This document shows, piece after piece, positions 17,289 through 25,450 of a stretch of DNA of 33,592 nucleotides (positions are counted from its first letter, which is position 1; every line of letters begins with the position of its first letter). The translations under genes and the position numbers were made by a program. Location: NCBI GenBank assembly GCA_964622375.1, contig CAZUQA010000008.1:1-33592 (forward strand), read 5' to 3'. The notes under the pieces are model-generated. The model worked only from the letters and a program-made list of their open reading frames with translations, made no database searches and was not told where the DNA came from. The DNA comes from CAZUQA01 sp964622375 (GTDB lineage: Bacteria > Bacillota_I > Bacilli_A > Erysipelotrichales > Erysipelotrichaceae).

Positions 17289-18050
17289 ATGAAGAAAAAG
17301 ATGATACTGATGATTACATTTTTAATAGTGATTGTTTTAGTATTAACATTCTCATTAACAAAAAAGAAAGAAAACGAATTATCACCAGTGAGGGTAATTA
17401 TTGATAACTTTGGCTGGGTAAACTTCGTAGAAGAACCAGCCATAGATGATATGCTCATCAAGGTTGGAGAAGAGACAGTTGTATGGAGATATGAAGACTT
17501 CGATATGCTAAAGTTGAAAATACTTGAAGTGAAAGAAGAGACTATACTAGTAGAATTCTATTTACTTACTGCTTTGTATCCAGAGACAGTGTATTCAAGT
17601 GAAGCTAAGAAACTCAGGTTTTGGATTGACAAAATAGAAGTATATATTGATGAAATACCAAAAAATACATGCTATGCAATAAAGACAATGACTGCGGATA
17701 GTGGCATGGTTGTTTATTTGACATTTGATATTGAAGAAGGTAAAAAGCATCTGACATGTGGACACGGCAAATTGCTATTGGCATGGTATGAAGACGAGGA
17801 GATAAGAATCGGGATAGTAAAGGACAAACGAATTAAGGTTTCCGAAGATAGTATTCCAAAAGTGATTGAAAACAACATGACTGTTGATGAAATACTAGAC
17901 TATTTTCTGGCACATGACTGTAGAGATTGTTTTGACATATTAATAATCGAAGATGCTAAAGATAGAGAAAAAAGAGCGTTAAGGTTTCCATCAATTGAAG
18001 AATATATACAGATTAAGGAGTTATTCCCTATGCTTCCCTATTGTCACTAG
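17289..18050 (+). CDS. Membrane-anchored acidic protein of unknown function
   Basis: A 253-residue protein I do not recognise. It starts with a short Lys-rich stretch and one hydrophobic helix (about 4-23), then a long acidic, probably beta-rich region, and ends with a Cys-containing segment (AHDCRDCFDIL). AGGAAG stands about 9 nt before ATG 17289. The gene follows the DUF4329-like gene by 28 nt on the same strand, which is the usual place for an immunity gene in toxin loci. An anchor would place most of it outside the cytoplasmic membrane, which does not fit neutralising a cytoplasmic toxin, so the immunity idea is weak. Composition is AT-rich, like its two upstream neighbours. Confidence 0.6.
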   Translation: MKKKMILMITFLIVIVLVLTFSLTKKKENELSPVRVIIDNFGWVNFVEEPAIDDMLIKVGEETVVWRYEDFDMLKLKILEVKEETILVEFYLLTALYPETVYSSEAKKLRFWIDKIEVYIDEIPKNTCYAIKTMTADSGMVVYLTFDIEEGKKHLTCGHGKLLLAWYEDEEIRIGIVKDKRIKVSEDSIPKVIENNMTVDEILDYFLAHDCRDCFDILIIEDAKDREKRALRFPSIEEYIQIKELFPMLPYCH

Positions 18051-18171
18051 TCTGCTGTAATTATATCAAGATTTTGCTGCAAATGAATTTAATCATGCAA
18101 CGTCATCCCGAGTTCATTTATTGCGAATAAAAACTTCGCAAAAGGACAATGTCAGAGAGTTTCTCCAATAA

Positions 18172-18729
18172 CTGGTCATAGTGGGCTTTACCGATAAAAC
18201 CGGAGATGAGATAAGCCTTGAATATGATGAAAGAGGAAACATAGTCAGAGTAAGTAATATCGCCAATCAAGCTTTCTTGTTTGACTACCAACAGTATCAA
18301 GGCTTATCAAATCAAAGTGATTTACTTAAAACCTTAACTTTACCGAATGGTCAGAAATATAACTATAAGTACAATAGTGAAAATCAGTTAATCGAAGTAG
18401 AAACCAAAATAACAAATTCAGCCACTGAAAGTTTACCGGTACTAAGAAGTCAAAAACAACAGTACGGCTATAATAATGAAGATTTACTGTGCAGTATTAA
18501 GGATCCGGAAACTGTGGCTAATAATACAGTTAATGGTGACTTGGTTATTGAGTATGACGATAAAGTACGACCCACGGTAATCAAACTGCCTAAAGTAAGT
18601 GGGGAAGCTAACAGGTCAGAGACTCACTTTAGTTATGAAGATATCGGGATGAATACGGCGCCGAAACGGAGCCACCGCGTCGCTAAAATAGAGCCAATCA
18701 CGGCGCCGCTTCAGAGCCGTGATGTATGA
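18172..18729 (+). pseudogene. Rhs/YD-repeat protein fragment
   Basis: About 180 codons open without a proper start; an in-frame TAA stands at 18169. YD-repeat units are visible: DEISLEYDERGNIVRVSN, LPNGQKYNYKYNSENQLIEV, QQYGYNNEDLLCSIKDP and DLVIEYDDKVRPTVIKLP, each with the tyrosine-aspartate spacing of Rhs repeats. It lacks a secretion signal, a full repeat shell and the core-associated domain. From about 18650 the frame enters a GC-rich repeated patch and stops. A possible further relic, NDNLLYVNRYR, is at 18883-18918 and recalls the closing 'LYY-x-x-R-Y' motif of Rhs cores. I read this as a decayed internal piece of a large toxin protein, unlikely to be functional. Confidence 0.72.
18655..18723. 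repeat. GC-rich patch with direct and inverted repeats
   Basis: Within AT-rich DNA, ACGGCGCCG occurs at 18655 and again at 18700 (45-nt period); GAGCC occurs at 18669, 18691 and 18714. ATCACGGC (18697-18704) and GCCGTGAT (18716-18723) form a perfect 8-bp inverted repeat with an 11-nt loop. It closes the Rhs fragment. Its origin is unknown; it may be inserted sequence. Confidence 0.6.
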
Positions 18730-18994
18730 TCCCAATAGAATATATAAAGGAATAAAAGATGAAAAAAATGAAAACACCAAAGCGTACCCAAGTATGATGG
18801 CTATCAATTGATACAAGACAACTTTATCCGGGATTACCTCATTGCCTTCCTTATGAGAGTTTACTGAACCAAGAATAACTGTAATGATAACTTATTGTAT
18901 GTAAACCGATATCGCTAATTTGGAAAAAGAGAGAGAAATTCAATTTTTATGTTTTTCCTATTATTCTATGAAACGGTATTAGTAAAAAAAGCCA

Positions 18995-19003
18995 TGATAT
19001 AAT
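18995..19003 (+). promoter_or_regulatory. Extended -10 promoter of glgB
   Basis: TGATATAAT is a full extended -10 (TG-n-TATAAT). Start of transcription is expected near 19010, just ahead of GAGG at 19012-19015, which lies 7 nt before ATG 19023. The -35 region is poor, as is common with extended -10 promoters. Confidence 0.6.
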
Positions 19004-19022
19004 AAACACATGAGGATATTTT

Positions 19023-20843
19023 ATGGATTATAAGACGCTGTTGTATTACTTTTTTCAGGGTTGTTGTAGCACGGCTTACGATTATTTTGGTGCCCACTTA
19101 GAAAGCGGGGGTGTCAATTTCCGGGTGTTTGCTCCGGCTGCGAAAAACGTTCAGGTAAGTGGTGATTTTAGCGATTGGCAACCACAGTGGATGACTAAGG
19201 ATGATAACGGAGTCTTTTCTTTCTTTGCTGCTGATTGTGGGGCAGGGAGCAAGTACAAATATCATGTTGAAGGAGCGGACAGAGTTTGGCGCGAGAAAAC
19301 CGATCCTTATGGCTTTTATACGGAAATTCGACCAAAAAACGCCAGTATCGTCTATGATCTTTCTAGTTATCAGTGGCAAGATGAAAGTTGGCTGGCTCAG
19401 CGAGAAAAAAATTTTGATAAACCGCTAAACATTTACGAAGTCAATCCGGGATCCTGGAAGAAACACGCTAATGGTAATTGGTACAGTTATAATGAATTGG
19501 TTGAACACTTGTTGCCTTATGTCAAAGAACAAGGTTACACCCATATAGAATTGATGCCTTTAACCGAGTATCCTTTTGACGGCTCTTGGGGTTATCAAGC
19601 CAGTGGCTATTTCAGCGCTACTTCACGTTACGGAACACCACAGGAGTTGATGGCTTTTATCGATAAATGCCATCAAAATGCTATCGGAGTAATCGGCGAT
19701 TTTGTGGCGGTTCACTTTGTAAAAGACAGCTTTGGCTTAGGACGTTTCGACGGGAGTCCACTTTATGAATATCCCCAAGCTAAAGATGCTAACAGCGAGT
19801 GGGGGACGCTGAATTTTGATCTGGGTAAAGAAGAAGTTCGCAGCTTCATGATTTCCGCTGTCAACTTCTGGTTGGACAAATATCACTTTGATGGTTTACG
19901 TTTTGATGCAGTATCTAATTTGATCTATTACAGCGGGAACAAACAAAGAGGGGTTAATCAAGGAGCTTTGGATTTTATTAGACGCTTAAACAGTTTGGTT
20001 CAAGAAAAGTTTCCCGGGGTAATGTTGATTGCGGAAGATTCCAGCGACTTTCCCGCAGTAACGGCAAAGGTAGCGGAGGGCGGTCTAGGCTTTGACTACA
20101 AGTGGGATATGGGTTGGATGAATGACACTCTCAAGTACTATAAAGCGGATCCACTGTATCGCAAAGCCATGCATAATATGTTAAGTTTCTCAATGGCGTA
20201 TTTCTTTAGCGAAAGATACTTATTGCCTTTTTCTCATGATGAGGTGGTACACGGAAAAAAGGCAATAATTGATAAAATGTATGGCAATTATGATCAGAAG
20301 CTAGCGCAAGTAAAGAATCTCTATCTCTACCAATACACGCATCCCGGCAAGAAACTTAACTTTATGGGTAATGAAATCGGACATTTTAGGGAATGGGATG
20401 AGAATAAAGAAATGGATTGGTTCTTATTAAAGTATCCGGTTCATCAAATGCTGCAACGTTTTACTCGTGATTTAAACCATATCTATCTCCATCATCCGGC
20501 ACTTTATAAAAACGATTATAACGAGTATGGCTTTCAATGGTTAGAAGCTGATAACAGCAGGCAGTCAATCTACATCTACCGGCGGCAGTACGAAAATGAG
20601 GCCATGGTTGTTGTATTAAACATGTTAGATAACAGCTATGAGGAATATGAAATTGGGGTACCTTATAGTGGTAAGTACCTGGAATTGATTAACTCGGAGA
20701 AAGATATTTACGGGGGTTGCAACATGGGCAATTATCAACCCTTAAAATCCTACAAAAAGAATATCCATCATCAACAACAAGCCATCAAGATAAGAATAGC
20801 TCCTTTTTCTGCAATGATTTTCTTAAAAATCAGCGATAATTAG
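19023..20843 (+). CDS. glgB: 1,4-alpha-glucan branching enzyme
   Basis: GlgB (GH13) cuts an alpha-1,4 chain and rejoins it through alpha-1,6 bonds, making branched glycogen in the cytoplasm. The 606-residue length is in the normal range for forms with one N-terminal CBM48. CBM48 spans about 20-105 (VNFRVFAPAAKNVQVSGDFS). The catalytic barrel shows IYEVNPGSW, ELMPLTEYPFDGSWGYQ, GLRFDAVSNLIY with nucleophile Asp295, LIAEDSS with acid/base Glu338, and LPFSHDEVVHGK with the third acid. FMGNEIGHFREWD follows, then a C-terminal beta domain. The usual IYEVHLGSW reads IYEVNPGSW and the region I motif reads DFVAVHF, small departures from the common form. GAGG lies 7 nt before ATG. Confidence 0.95.
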   Translation: MDYKTLLYYFFQGCCSTAYDYFGAHLESGGVNFRVFAPAAKNVQVSGDFSDWQPQWMTKDDNGVFSFFAADCGAGSKYKYHVEGADRVWREKTDPYGFYTEIRPKNASIVYDLSSYQWQDESWLAQREKNFDKPLNIYEVNPGSWKKHANGNWYSYNELVEHLLPYVKEQGYTHIELMPLTEYPFDGSWGYQASGYFSATSRYGTPQELMAFIDKCHQNAIGVIGDFVAVHFVKDSFGLGRFDGSPLYEYPQAKDANSEWGTLNFDLGKEEVRSFMISAVNFWLDKYHFDGLRFDAVSNLIYYSGNKQRGVNQGALDFIRRLNSLVQEKFPGVMLIAEDSSDFPAVTAKVAEGGLGFDYKWDMGWMNDTLKYYKADPLYRKAMHNMLSFSMAYFFSERYLLPFSHDEVVHGKKAIIDKMYGNYDQKLAQVKNLYLYQYTHPGKKLNFMGNEIGHFREWDENKEMDWFLLKYPVHQMLQRFTRDLNHIYLHHPALYKNDYNEYGFQWLEADNSRQSIYIYRRQYENEAMVVVLNMLDNSYEEYEIGVPYSGKYLELINSEKDIYGGCNMGNYQPLKSYKKNIHHQQQAIKIRIAPFSAMIFLKISDN

Positions 20844-20938
20844 CCATAAAAAACAACAGTTCATCACAAAAAGTATAATTATTTATTTTTATATATAATT
20901 GTATTATTTTGCTTTTAATATCTTTTTAAATAAAAGGC

Positions 20939-20967
20939 TTGCTTTATCATAAATAAAGTAGTTTAAT
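20939..20967 (+). promoter_or_regulatory. Possible promoter of the surface protein gene
   Basis: TTGCTT (20939-20944), 17 nt, TTTAAT (20962-20967). Both hexamers are imperfect. It would give a leader of about 75 nt ending in GGGGG before ATG 21049. The surrounding spacer is very AT-rich and other -10-like words occur, so the choice is tentative. Confidence 0.35.
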
Positions 20968-21048
20968 ATACTCAACAGATTGTTAGTACCCAATATTCGA
21001 TATTTAGTTCATTATCAAGGAAAATAATTTAAAAATGGGGGTTTTTCT

Positions 21049-22881
21049 ATGATTAACAAATTGTGGAAGAGTAAACGCCGATTTGTTGTACTGGTCTTAT
21101 GTATGACGGTCCTGTGTACAAGTCTGCTTTTTGGCACCAAGAAAGTTAAGGCAGCAACAAACTTAACCGTCAAAGATGGCTTAGGTTATGTTTTTGTTTT
21201 TAAGTTTCTAACAACAGCCGGGCAAGAGCGTTACATAACCATCGATTGCCTAAGCAACAGCCAAAAATCGACAACGGACTATGATCCGGACATATATCCA
21301 CCGGGAGCTATCGGCATCGGGGATACTTTGCTTTATGTAATAATAACCCGCAAGAGTGATGGGTTAACCAAAATTATGTTACCGGAAGCTATCGGCCATA
21401 TTTCCGATAAAACCAAAATGGTGGTTTCTGATGGGACCATGACTAAAACCGGGACTTTTACCAAGAACTCAGGTTCTATCAACTTTACTTTTAGGGGTTT
21501 TGGCAGCGGAGGTTTGGAACAGACATCATTCATCACGATTAACAAAGAGTGGTTGGGTGGTCCGGGCATTACGCCATTGTATTTTACTCTTATTGGAACG
21601 ACGGCTTTCGGTACAGTTACTAGACAAGTACCGGCTAATACGGAAATTGTGGTTTTCAATGGCGAGTATACGGTTTTTGAAGGACATATACCTAATTATC
21701 GTTTAATCGATATTGCTATTGATACCGAGACTCAGGTTGGTGCTATTACTGTCAATTTCAGCGCGCGCCAGGCAAATATTATCGCGAATGATGGAACTTA
21801 TGAAGTCACCTATACTAATCAATATAACGATCACACAGAACAGTATGACAGTATCGATTTTCTGGCTTATAAAGAAGCGCTGGATGCCAGCACTCATGCC
21901 CCGGTGTCAATGACAGTTGGGCAATTCGGTTTTACGGTGCGGGGCGGAGCGGCTAACGGTCCCTTGGTAGCGGTTGGCAGTAATGTTACAACAGTTAGCG
22001 GGTCGTTAGTTGATTTCAGTCCGACAGTCTACTTCTTTGAGGATTTGTTTGATTTAACCACCATTACTACCCCGGGTACCTATACTCAAACTTTTGAATA
22101 TTATATTGAGGAAGATGCGGTACCAAGCCGTTGGAGTAAATGTGGTAGTTTATATCGGGTAGAAGTTGATGTTGAAATCGTAGTTATAGAAAACAGTAAT
22201 CTCGATTTAGAAATAGCTTCCTTAACGGCTACACCGTATTTCTACAGAGTGCAAGTCGGTTCGGAACTTGCGATTAATCCGACCGATGTTATATTCACTA
22301 ATTACTTTAATGCGCCCACCGGTCATACAGTTGAACCTTTGGCATTATCCGGAGTTAAGTATGCCGAAAACAACCATGGCTTATCCCGGGTGATAGTTGC
22401 CGGTGAATTTGATTTCCGGCTGTCCAGTGTTGATAATCCGAGTGAAGTTTACACTGTCAGTAGCGGAGCCAGTCTGGCTAAACTAAAGGGAACGGTGACC
22501 GTCAATGAAGCTGAGTTTAACTTTCCGGAGCTGGACTTTGATCATTTAGGCTTCTACCGTTATACTGTCAGCGAGATAAACGGTGGCGATCCTGATTGGC
22601 TCTATGATAATAGCATCTATGATGTTTATGTTTGGGTCCGCGATACCGGTGAAGTTGATGGCAGTAATAGAGCTATTTGGGTGGTTGATGTTGAAGTATT
22701 CCTTGGTGGTGAATTATTGGAAGATGATGAAGTTATTACTTTCAATAACATACTCCGGGAAGATGATGAACCACCGGTGACCGGTGACAGTTACAGCCGG
22801 ATGCTAATCAGTAGCGGAATAATGCTGATGGCAACAGGCTTGATCGTGGTAACGCGGCGAAAAGGCAAGAAAACTAATTAA
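21049..22881 (+). CDS. Sortase-anchored pilin-like surface protein
   Basis: A 610-residue secreted wall protein. Residues 1-35 form a signal peptide (basic start, hydrophobic core, KKVKAA cleavage region). The C-terminus has a cell-wall sorting signal: PPVTGD at 575-580, a hydrophobic helix (about 585-603) and a basic tail RRKGKK. The LPxTG leucine is replaced by proline. Before it, about 440-572, lies a domain like the streptococcal FctA/Spy0128 pilin isopeptide fold: FDFRLSS, FPELDFDHLGFYRYTVSEI, a YD segment, and FNNI at the end; the Glu in YTVSEI is a candidate for the isopeptide bond. The middle is beta-rich and not recognised. GGGGG stands 7 nt before ATG. It is followed by a terminator. 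No sortase gene is in the window. Confidence 0.8.
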   Translation: MINKLWKSKRRFVVLVLCMTVLCTSLLFGTKKVKAATNLTVKDGLGYVFVFKFLTTAGQERYITIDCLSNSQKSTTDYDPDIYPPGAIGIGDTLLYVIITRKSDGLTKIMLPEAIGHISDKTKMVVSDGTMTKTGTFTKNSGSINFTFRGFGSGGLEQTSFITINKEWLGGPGITPLYFTLIGTTAFGTVTRQVPANTEIVVFNGEYTVFEGHIPNYRLIDIAIDTETQVGAITVNFSARQANIIANDGTYEVTYTNQYNDHTEQYDSIDFLAYKEALDASTHAPVSMTVGQFGFTVRGGAANGPLVAVGSNVTTVSGSLVDFSPTVYFFEDLFDLTTITTPGTYTQTFEYYIEEDAVPSRWSKCGSLYRVEVDVEIVVIENSNLDLEIASLTATPYFYRVQVGSELAINPTDVIFTNYFNAPTGHTVEPLALSGVKYAENNHGLSRVIVAGEFDFRLSSVDNPSEVYTVSSGASLAKLKGTVTVNEAEFNFPELDFDHLGFYRYTVSEINGGDPDWLYDNSIYDVYVWVRDTGEVDGSNRAIWVVDVEVFLGGELLEDDEVITFNNILREDDEPPVTGDSYSRMLISSGIMLMATGLIVVTRRKGKKTN

Positions 22882-22897
22882 TACAAGATAAGCTAAC

Positions 22898-22930
22898 AAA
22901 ACCATCGTTGAAAAGCGGTGGTTTTATTAT
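22898..22930 (+). terminator. Rho-independent terminator after the surface protein gene
   Basis: AAAACCATCG (22898-22907) pairs with CGGTGGTTTT (22916-22925) around an 8-nt loop with one T-G pair, followed by a T-rich run. It stands 17 nt after the stop codon and separates this gene from glgP. Confidence 0.85.
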
Positions 22931-22949
22931 CGCTTAAGCTTAATGGATA

Positions 22950-22978
22950 TTTACTATTTATGTGCGCTGGGTTAGAAT
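22950..22978 (+). promoter_or_regulatory. Promoter of the glgP-pulA operon
   Basis: TTTACT (22950-22955), exactly 17 nt, TAGAAT (22973-22978). Transcription would start near 22985. The leader then contains GCGC-AAAA-GCGC (22986-22997), a small hairpin directly abutting the GGAGG ribosome site at 22998-23002, which could affect translation of glgP. Confidence 0.6.
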
Positions 22979-23006
22979 TATTAAGGCGCAAAAGCGCGGA
23001 GGTTGC

Positions 23007-25403
23007 ATGTTCAAAAACAAAAAGGAATTCATCGCTACTTTCAAAACTCGGATTGTAGAAAAATACGGACGAACAATTGAAGAAGCTCATATCACGGAAA
23101 AATATATGGTTTTAGGTGAAATGGTCAGAGATTACGCTTCGATAAATTGGAAAGACAGTAAAAGAAAGATTGCTGCTAAACAACAAAAGATGATGTTCTA
23201 TTTTTCCATGGAATTCCTTATTGGCCGGTTATTGACTAACAATCTGATGAATTTAGGCATCTATGATTTGGTCAAGGAAGCGCTAGCTGAGCTGGATATT
23301 GATATCAACAGACTCGAAGAAATGGAAAGTGATGCCGGTTTGGGCAACGGTGGTTTGGGACGTTTGGCGGCTTGTTTTCTAGATTCTTTGGCTGCTCTCA
23401 AACTACCGGGCCATGGCAACACCATCCGCTATGAATATGGTTTGTTCAAACAGTTAATTCAAAACGGTTATCAAGTTGAAGTGCCGGATCAATGGCTGGC
23501 TTTGGGGAATATCTGGGAAGTGCGTAAACCCAAACATGCGGTTGAAGTAAAATTCTGGGGGCGCATCGACATGAGTAAAGATGAAAATGGGAATGTCATC
23601 TGTCGTCATGTGGATTGTGAACATGTGAAAGCGATACCCTATGATATGCCGATTGTCGGCGCTGACACTCGGGTTACCAACAGCCTGCGACTTTGGCAGC
23701 CGGTAGCAAGTGAGACATTACCGAAGAACAAGGATTTCCGAGTTTACTTAAGTGAGATAAATGCCATTTGTCAAAATGTCTACCCTGATGATTCTACTGA
23801 TGAAGGTAAATTGTTACGGGTTAAGCAGGAATACTTTTTAGCTTCATCCAGTATTCAAGCGATGATAAAAGCTCATCTGCGGACTTATAAAACTTTGGAT
23901 AATTTTGCCGAAAAAAACATTATTCAGCTTAACGATACGCATCCGGTATTAGCTATTCCCGAATTAATGCGTTGCTTGATGGATGAACATAATTATGATT
24001 GGCAACACGCTTGGGCTATTGTCAGTAAATGCTTTGCCTACACCAATCACACCATTATGCGGGAAGCTTTGGAAAAATGGCCGATACAAATGATTCAGCG
24101 CTTGTTGCCGCGGATTTATATGATCATTGAGGAGATTAACTACCGCTATAAGAAACAACTGAAGGCTGAGCATTTAAGCGAGGAAGAAATTGAGGATATG
24201 TTGGTCATCCGCGATTATCAGGTACATATGGCTAACTTGGCTATCATCACTTCAATCAGTGTCAATGGAGTTGCGGCTTTACATACCGCAATACTCAAGA
24301 CGCAAGTTTTTGTGAATTACTATAAAGCCATGCCGGAGAAGTTCAACAACAAAACCAATGGTATCAGCCACCGCCGCTGGTTGCTTTATTCCAACCCCCA
24401 ATTGCGGCAACTATTGGATCAAACTATCGGCAGGGAGTACCACAAAAACCCTCAGGCTTTAGAGAAGCTCATGGCTTATGTGCATGACGAAAAAGTGCAG
24501 CAAGCTTTTTGGGAAGTAAAAAGACAAAGAAAGATGATTTTGGCAGCTTATGTAAAAAAGGAATTAGGACTGGAACTCAACCTTGATGCTATTTTCGATG
24601 TGCAAGCTAAGAGATTACATGCCTATAAAAGGCAACTGATGAATGTCTTCTATATTATTTATCTCTATCAAAAATTCATCAAGGATGAAAACTTCACTTG
24701 GCCGGCTCATACTTTCCTGTTTGCTGCTAAAGCTGCGCCTTCCTATCATTTTGCTAAAGCCGTCATCAAGTTGATCAATGAAGTCAGTCGCGTAATCAAT
24801 AATGATGCAAGAATCAGTAAATACCTCCAAGTTATCTTTTTGCCTAACTACCAGGTCAGCTTAGCTGAGATATTGCTGAATGCCGCCGATATTTCTCAAC
24901 AGATATCAACGGCCGGTAAGGAAGCCAGTGGCACCGGCAATATGAAGTTCATGATGAACGGCGCTATTACTTTGGGGACTTTAGATGGGGCTAATGTTGA
25001 AATTGATGAGTTGGTAGGTCGAGACAACGATGTCATTTTTGGTTTGAGCGAAGAGGAAGTACGGGCAGTTTTAGCCACCGATTATTCTGCTTGGCAACAA
25101 TACAATAGCGACCCTGATTTAAAAGCTGTGGTGGATAGTTTAATAGATGGCAGCTGGGGCAACAGCAATGATTTCCAGGTAATCTATGATGATTTGTTGT
25201 ACAACAATGACGAATATCTGGTTCTGAAAGATTTTCACGCTTATGCCAAGGCTCAAGAAAAAATTGTCAGCTTATATCAAGATAAGACCACTTGGGCGAG
25301 TATGGCTTTGGTCAACATCGCAAAGTCCGGTTTCTTTTCTTCCGATCGTACGGTCAGACAATATGCTGAAGATATTTGGAAAATTGAAGAAATCAAACTG
25401 TAA
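23007..25403 (+). CDS. glgP: Glycogen/maltodextrin phosphorylase
   Basis: GlgP (GT35) releases glucose-1-phosphate from the non-reducing ends of alpha-1,4-glucan using phosphate and PLP. The 798 residues match the usual bacterial length. Motifs seen: YFSMEFLIGRLL, DAGLGNGGLGRLAACFLDS, GHGNTIRYEYGLF, IIQLNDTHPVLAIPELMR, YTNHTIMREALEKWP, GISHRRWL, RLHAYKRQLMN and EASGTGNMKFMMNG, in which Lys647 binds PLP. ATG 23007 is chosen because GGAGG stands 4 nt upstream; the open frame extends back to 22962 but without a ribosome site and upstream of the inferred transcript start. It is the first gene of a four-gene series with pulA, a PPC gene and a patatin gene. Confidence 0.96.
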   Translation: MFKNKKEFIATFKTRIVEKYGRTIEEAHITEKYMVLGEMVRDYASINWKDSKRKIAAKQQKMMFYFSMEFLIGRLLTNNLMNLGIYDLVKEALAELDIDINRLEEMESDAGLGNGGLGRLAACFLDSLAALKLPGHGNTIRYEYGLFKQLIQNGYQVEVPDQWLALGNIWEVRKPKHAVEVKFWGRIDMSKDENGNVICRHVDCEHVKAIPYDMPIVGADTRVTNSLRLWQPVASETLPKNKDFRVYLSEINAICQNVYPDDSTDEGKLLRVKQEYFLASSSIQAMIKAHLRTYKTLDNFAEKNIIQLNDTHPVLAIPELMRCLMDEHNYDWQHAWAIVSKCFAYTNHTIMREALEKWPIQMIQRLLPRIYMIIEEINYRYKKQLKAEHLSEEEIEDMLVIRDYQVHMANLAIITSISVNGVAALHTAILKTQVFVNYYKAMPEKFNNKTNGISHRRWLLYSNPQLRQLLDQTIGREYHKNPQALEKLMAYVHDEKVQQAFWEVKRQRKMILAAYVKKELGLELNLDAIFDVQAKRLHAYKRQLMNVFYIIYLYQKFIKDENFTWPAHTFLFAAKAAPSYHFAKAVIKLINEVSRVINNDARISKYLQVIFLPNYQVSLAEILLNAADISQQISTAGKEASGTGNMKFMMNGAITLGTLDGANVEIDELVGRDNDVIFGLSEEEVRAVLATDYSAWQQYNSDPDLKAVVDSLIDGSWGNSNDFQVIYDDLLYNNDEYLVLKDFHAYAKAQEKIVSLYQDKTTWASMALVNIAKSGFFSSDRTVRQYAEDIWKIEEIKL

Positions 25404-25450
25404 TACCGTTATGATATGACCGGCAATGCGTTATAATTAAAAGGTAAGCG

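Noticed and set aside
18655..18723. Repeated GAGCC units as a CRISPR array
   Set aside because: Units are only 5 nt long, spacing is too short and there are no true repeats with unique spacers or cas genes.
20844..20930. AT-rich hairpin after glgB as a terminator
   Set aside because: Only A-T pairs with no GC clamp; many alternative pairings exist in this spacer, so it cannot be supported.
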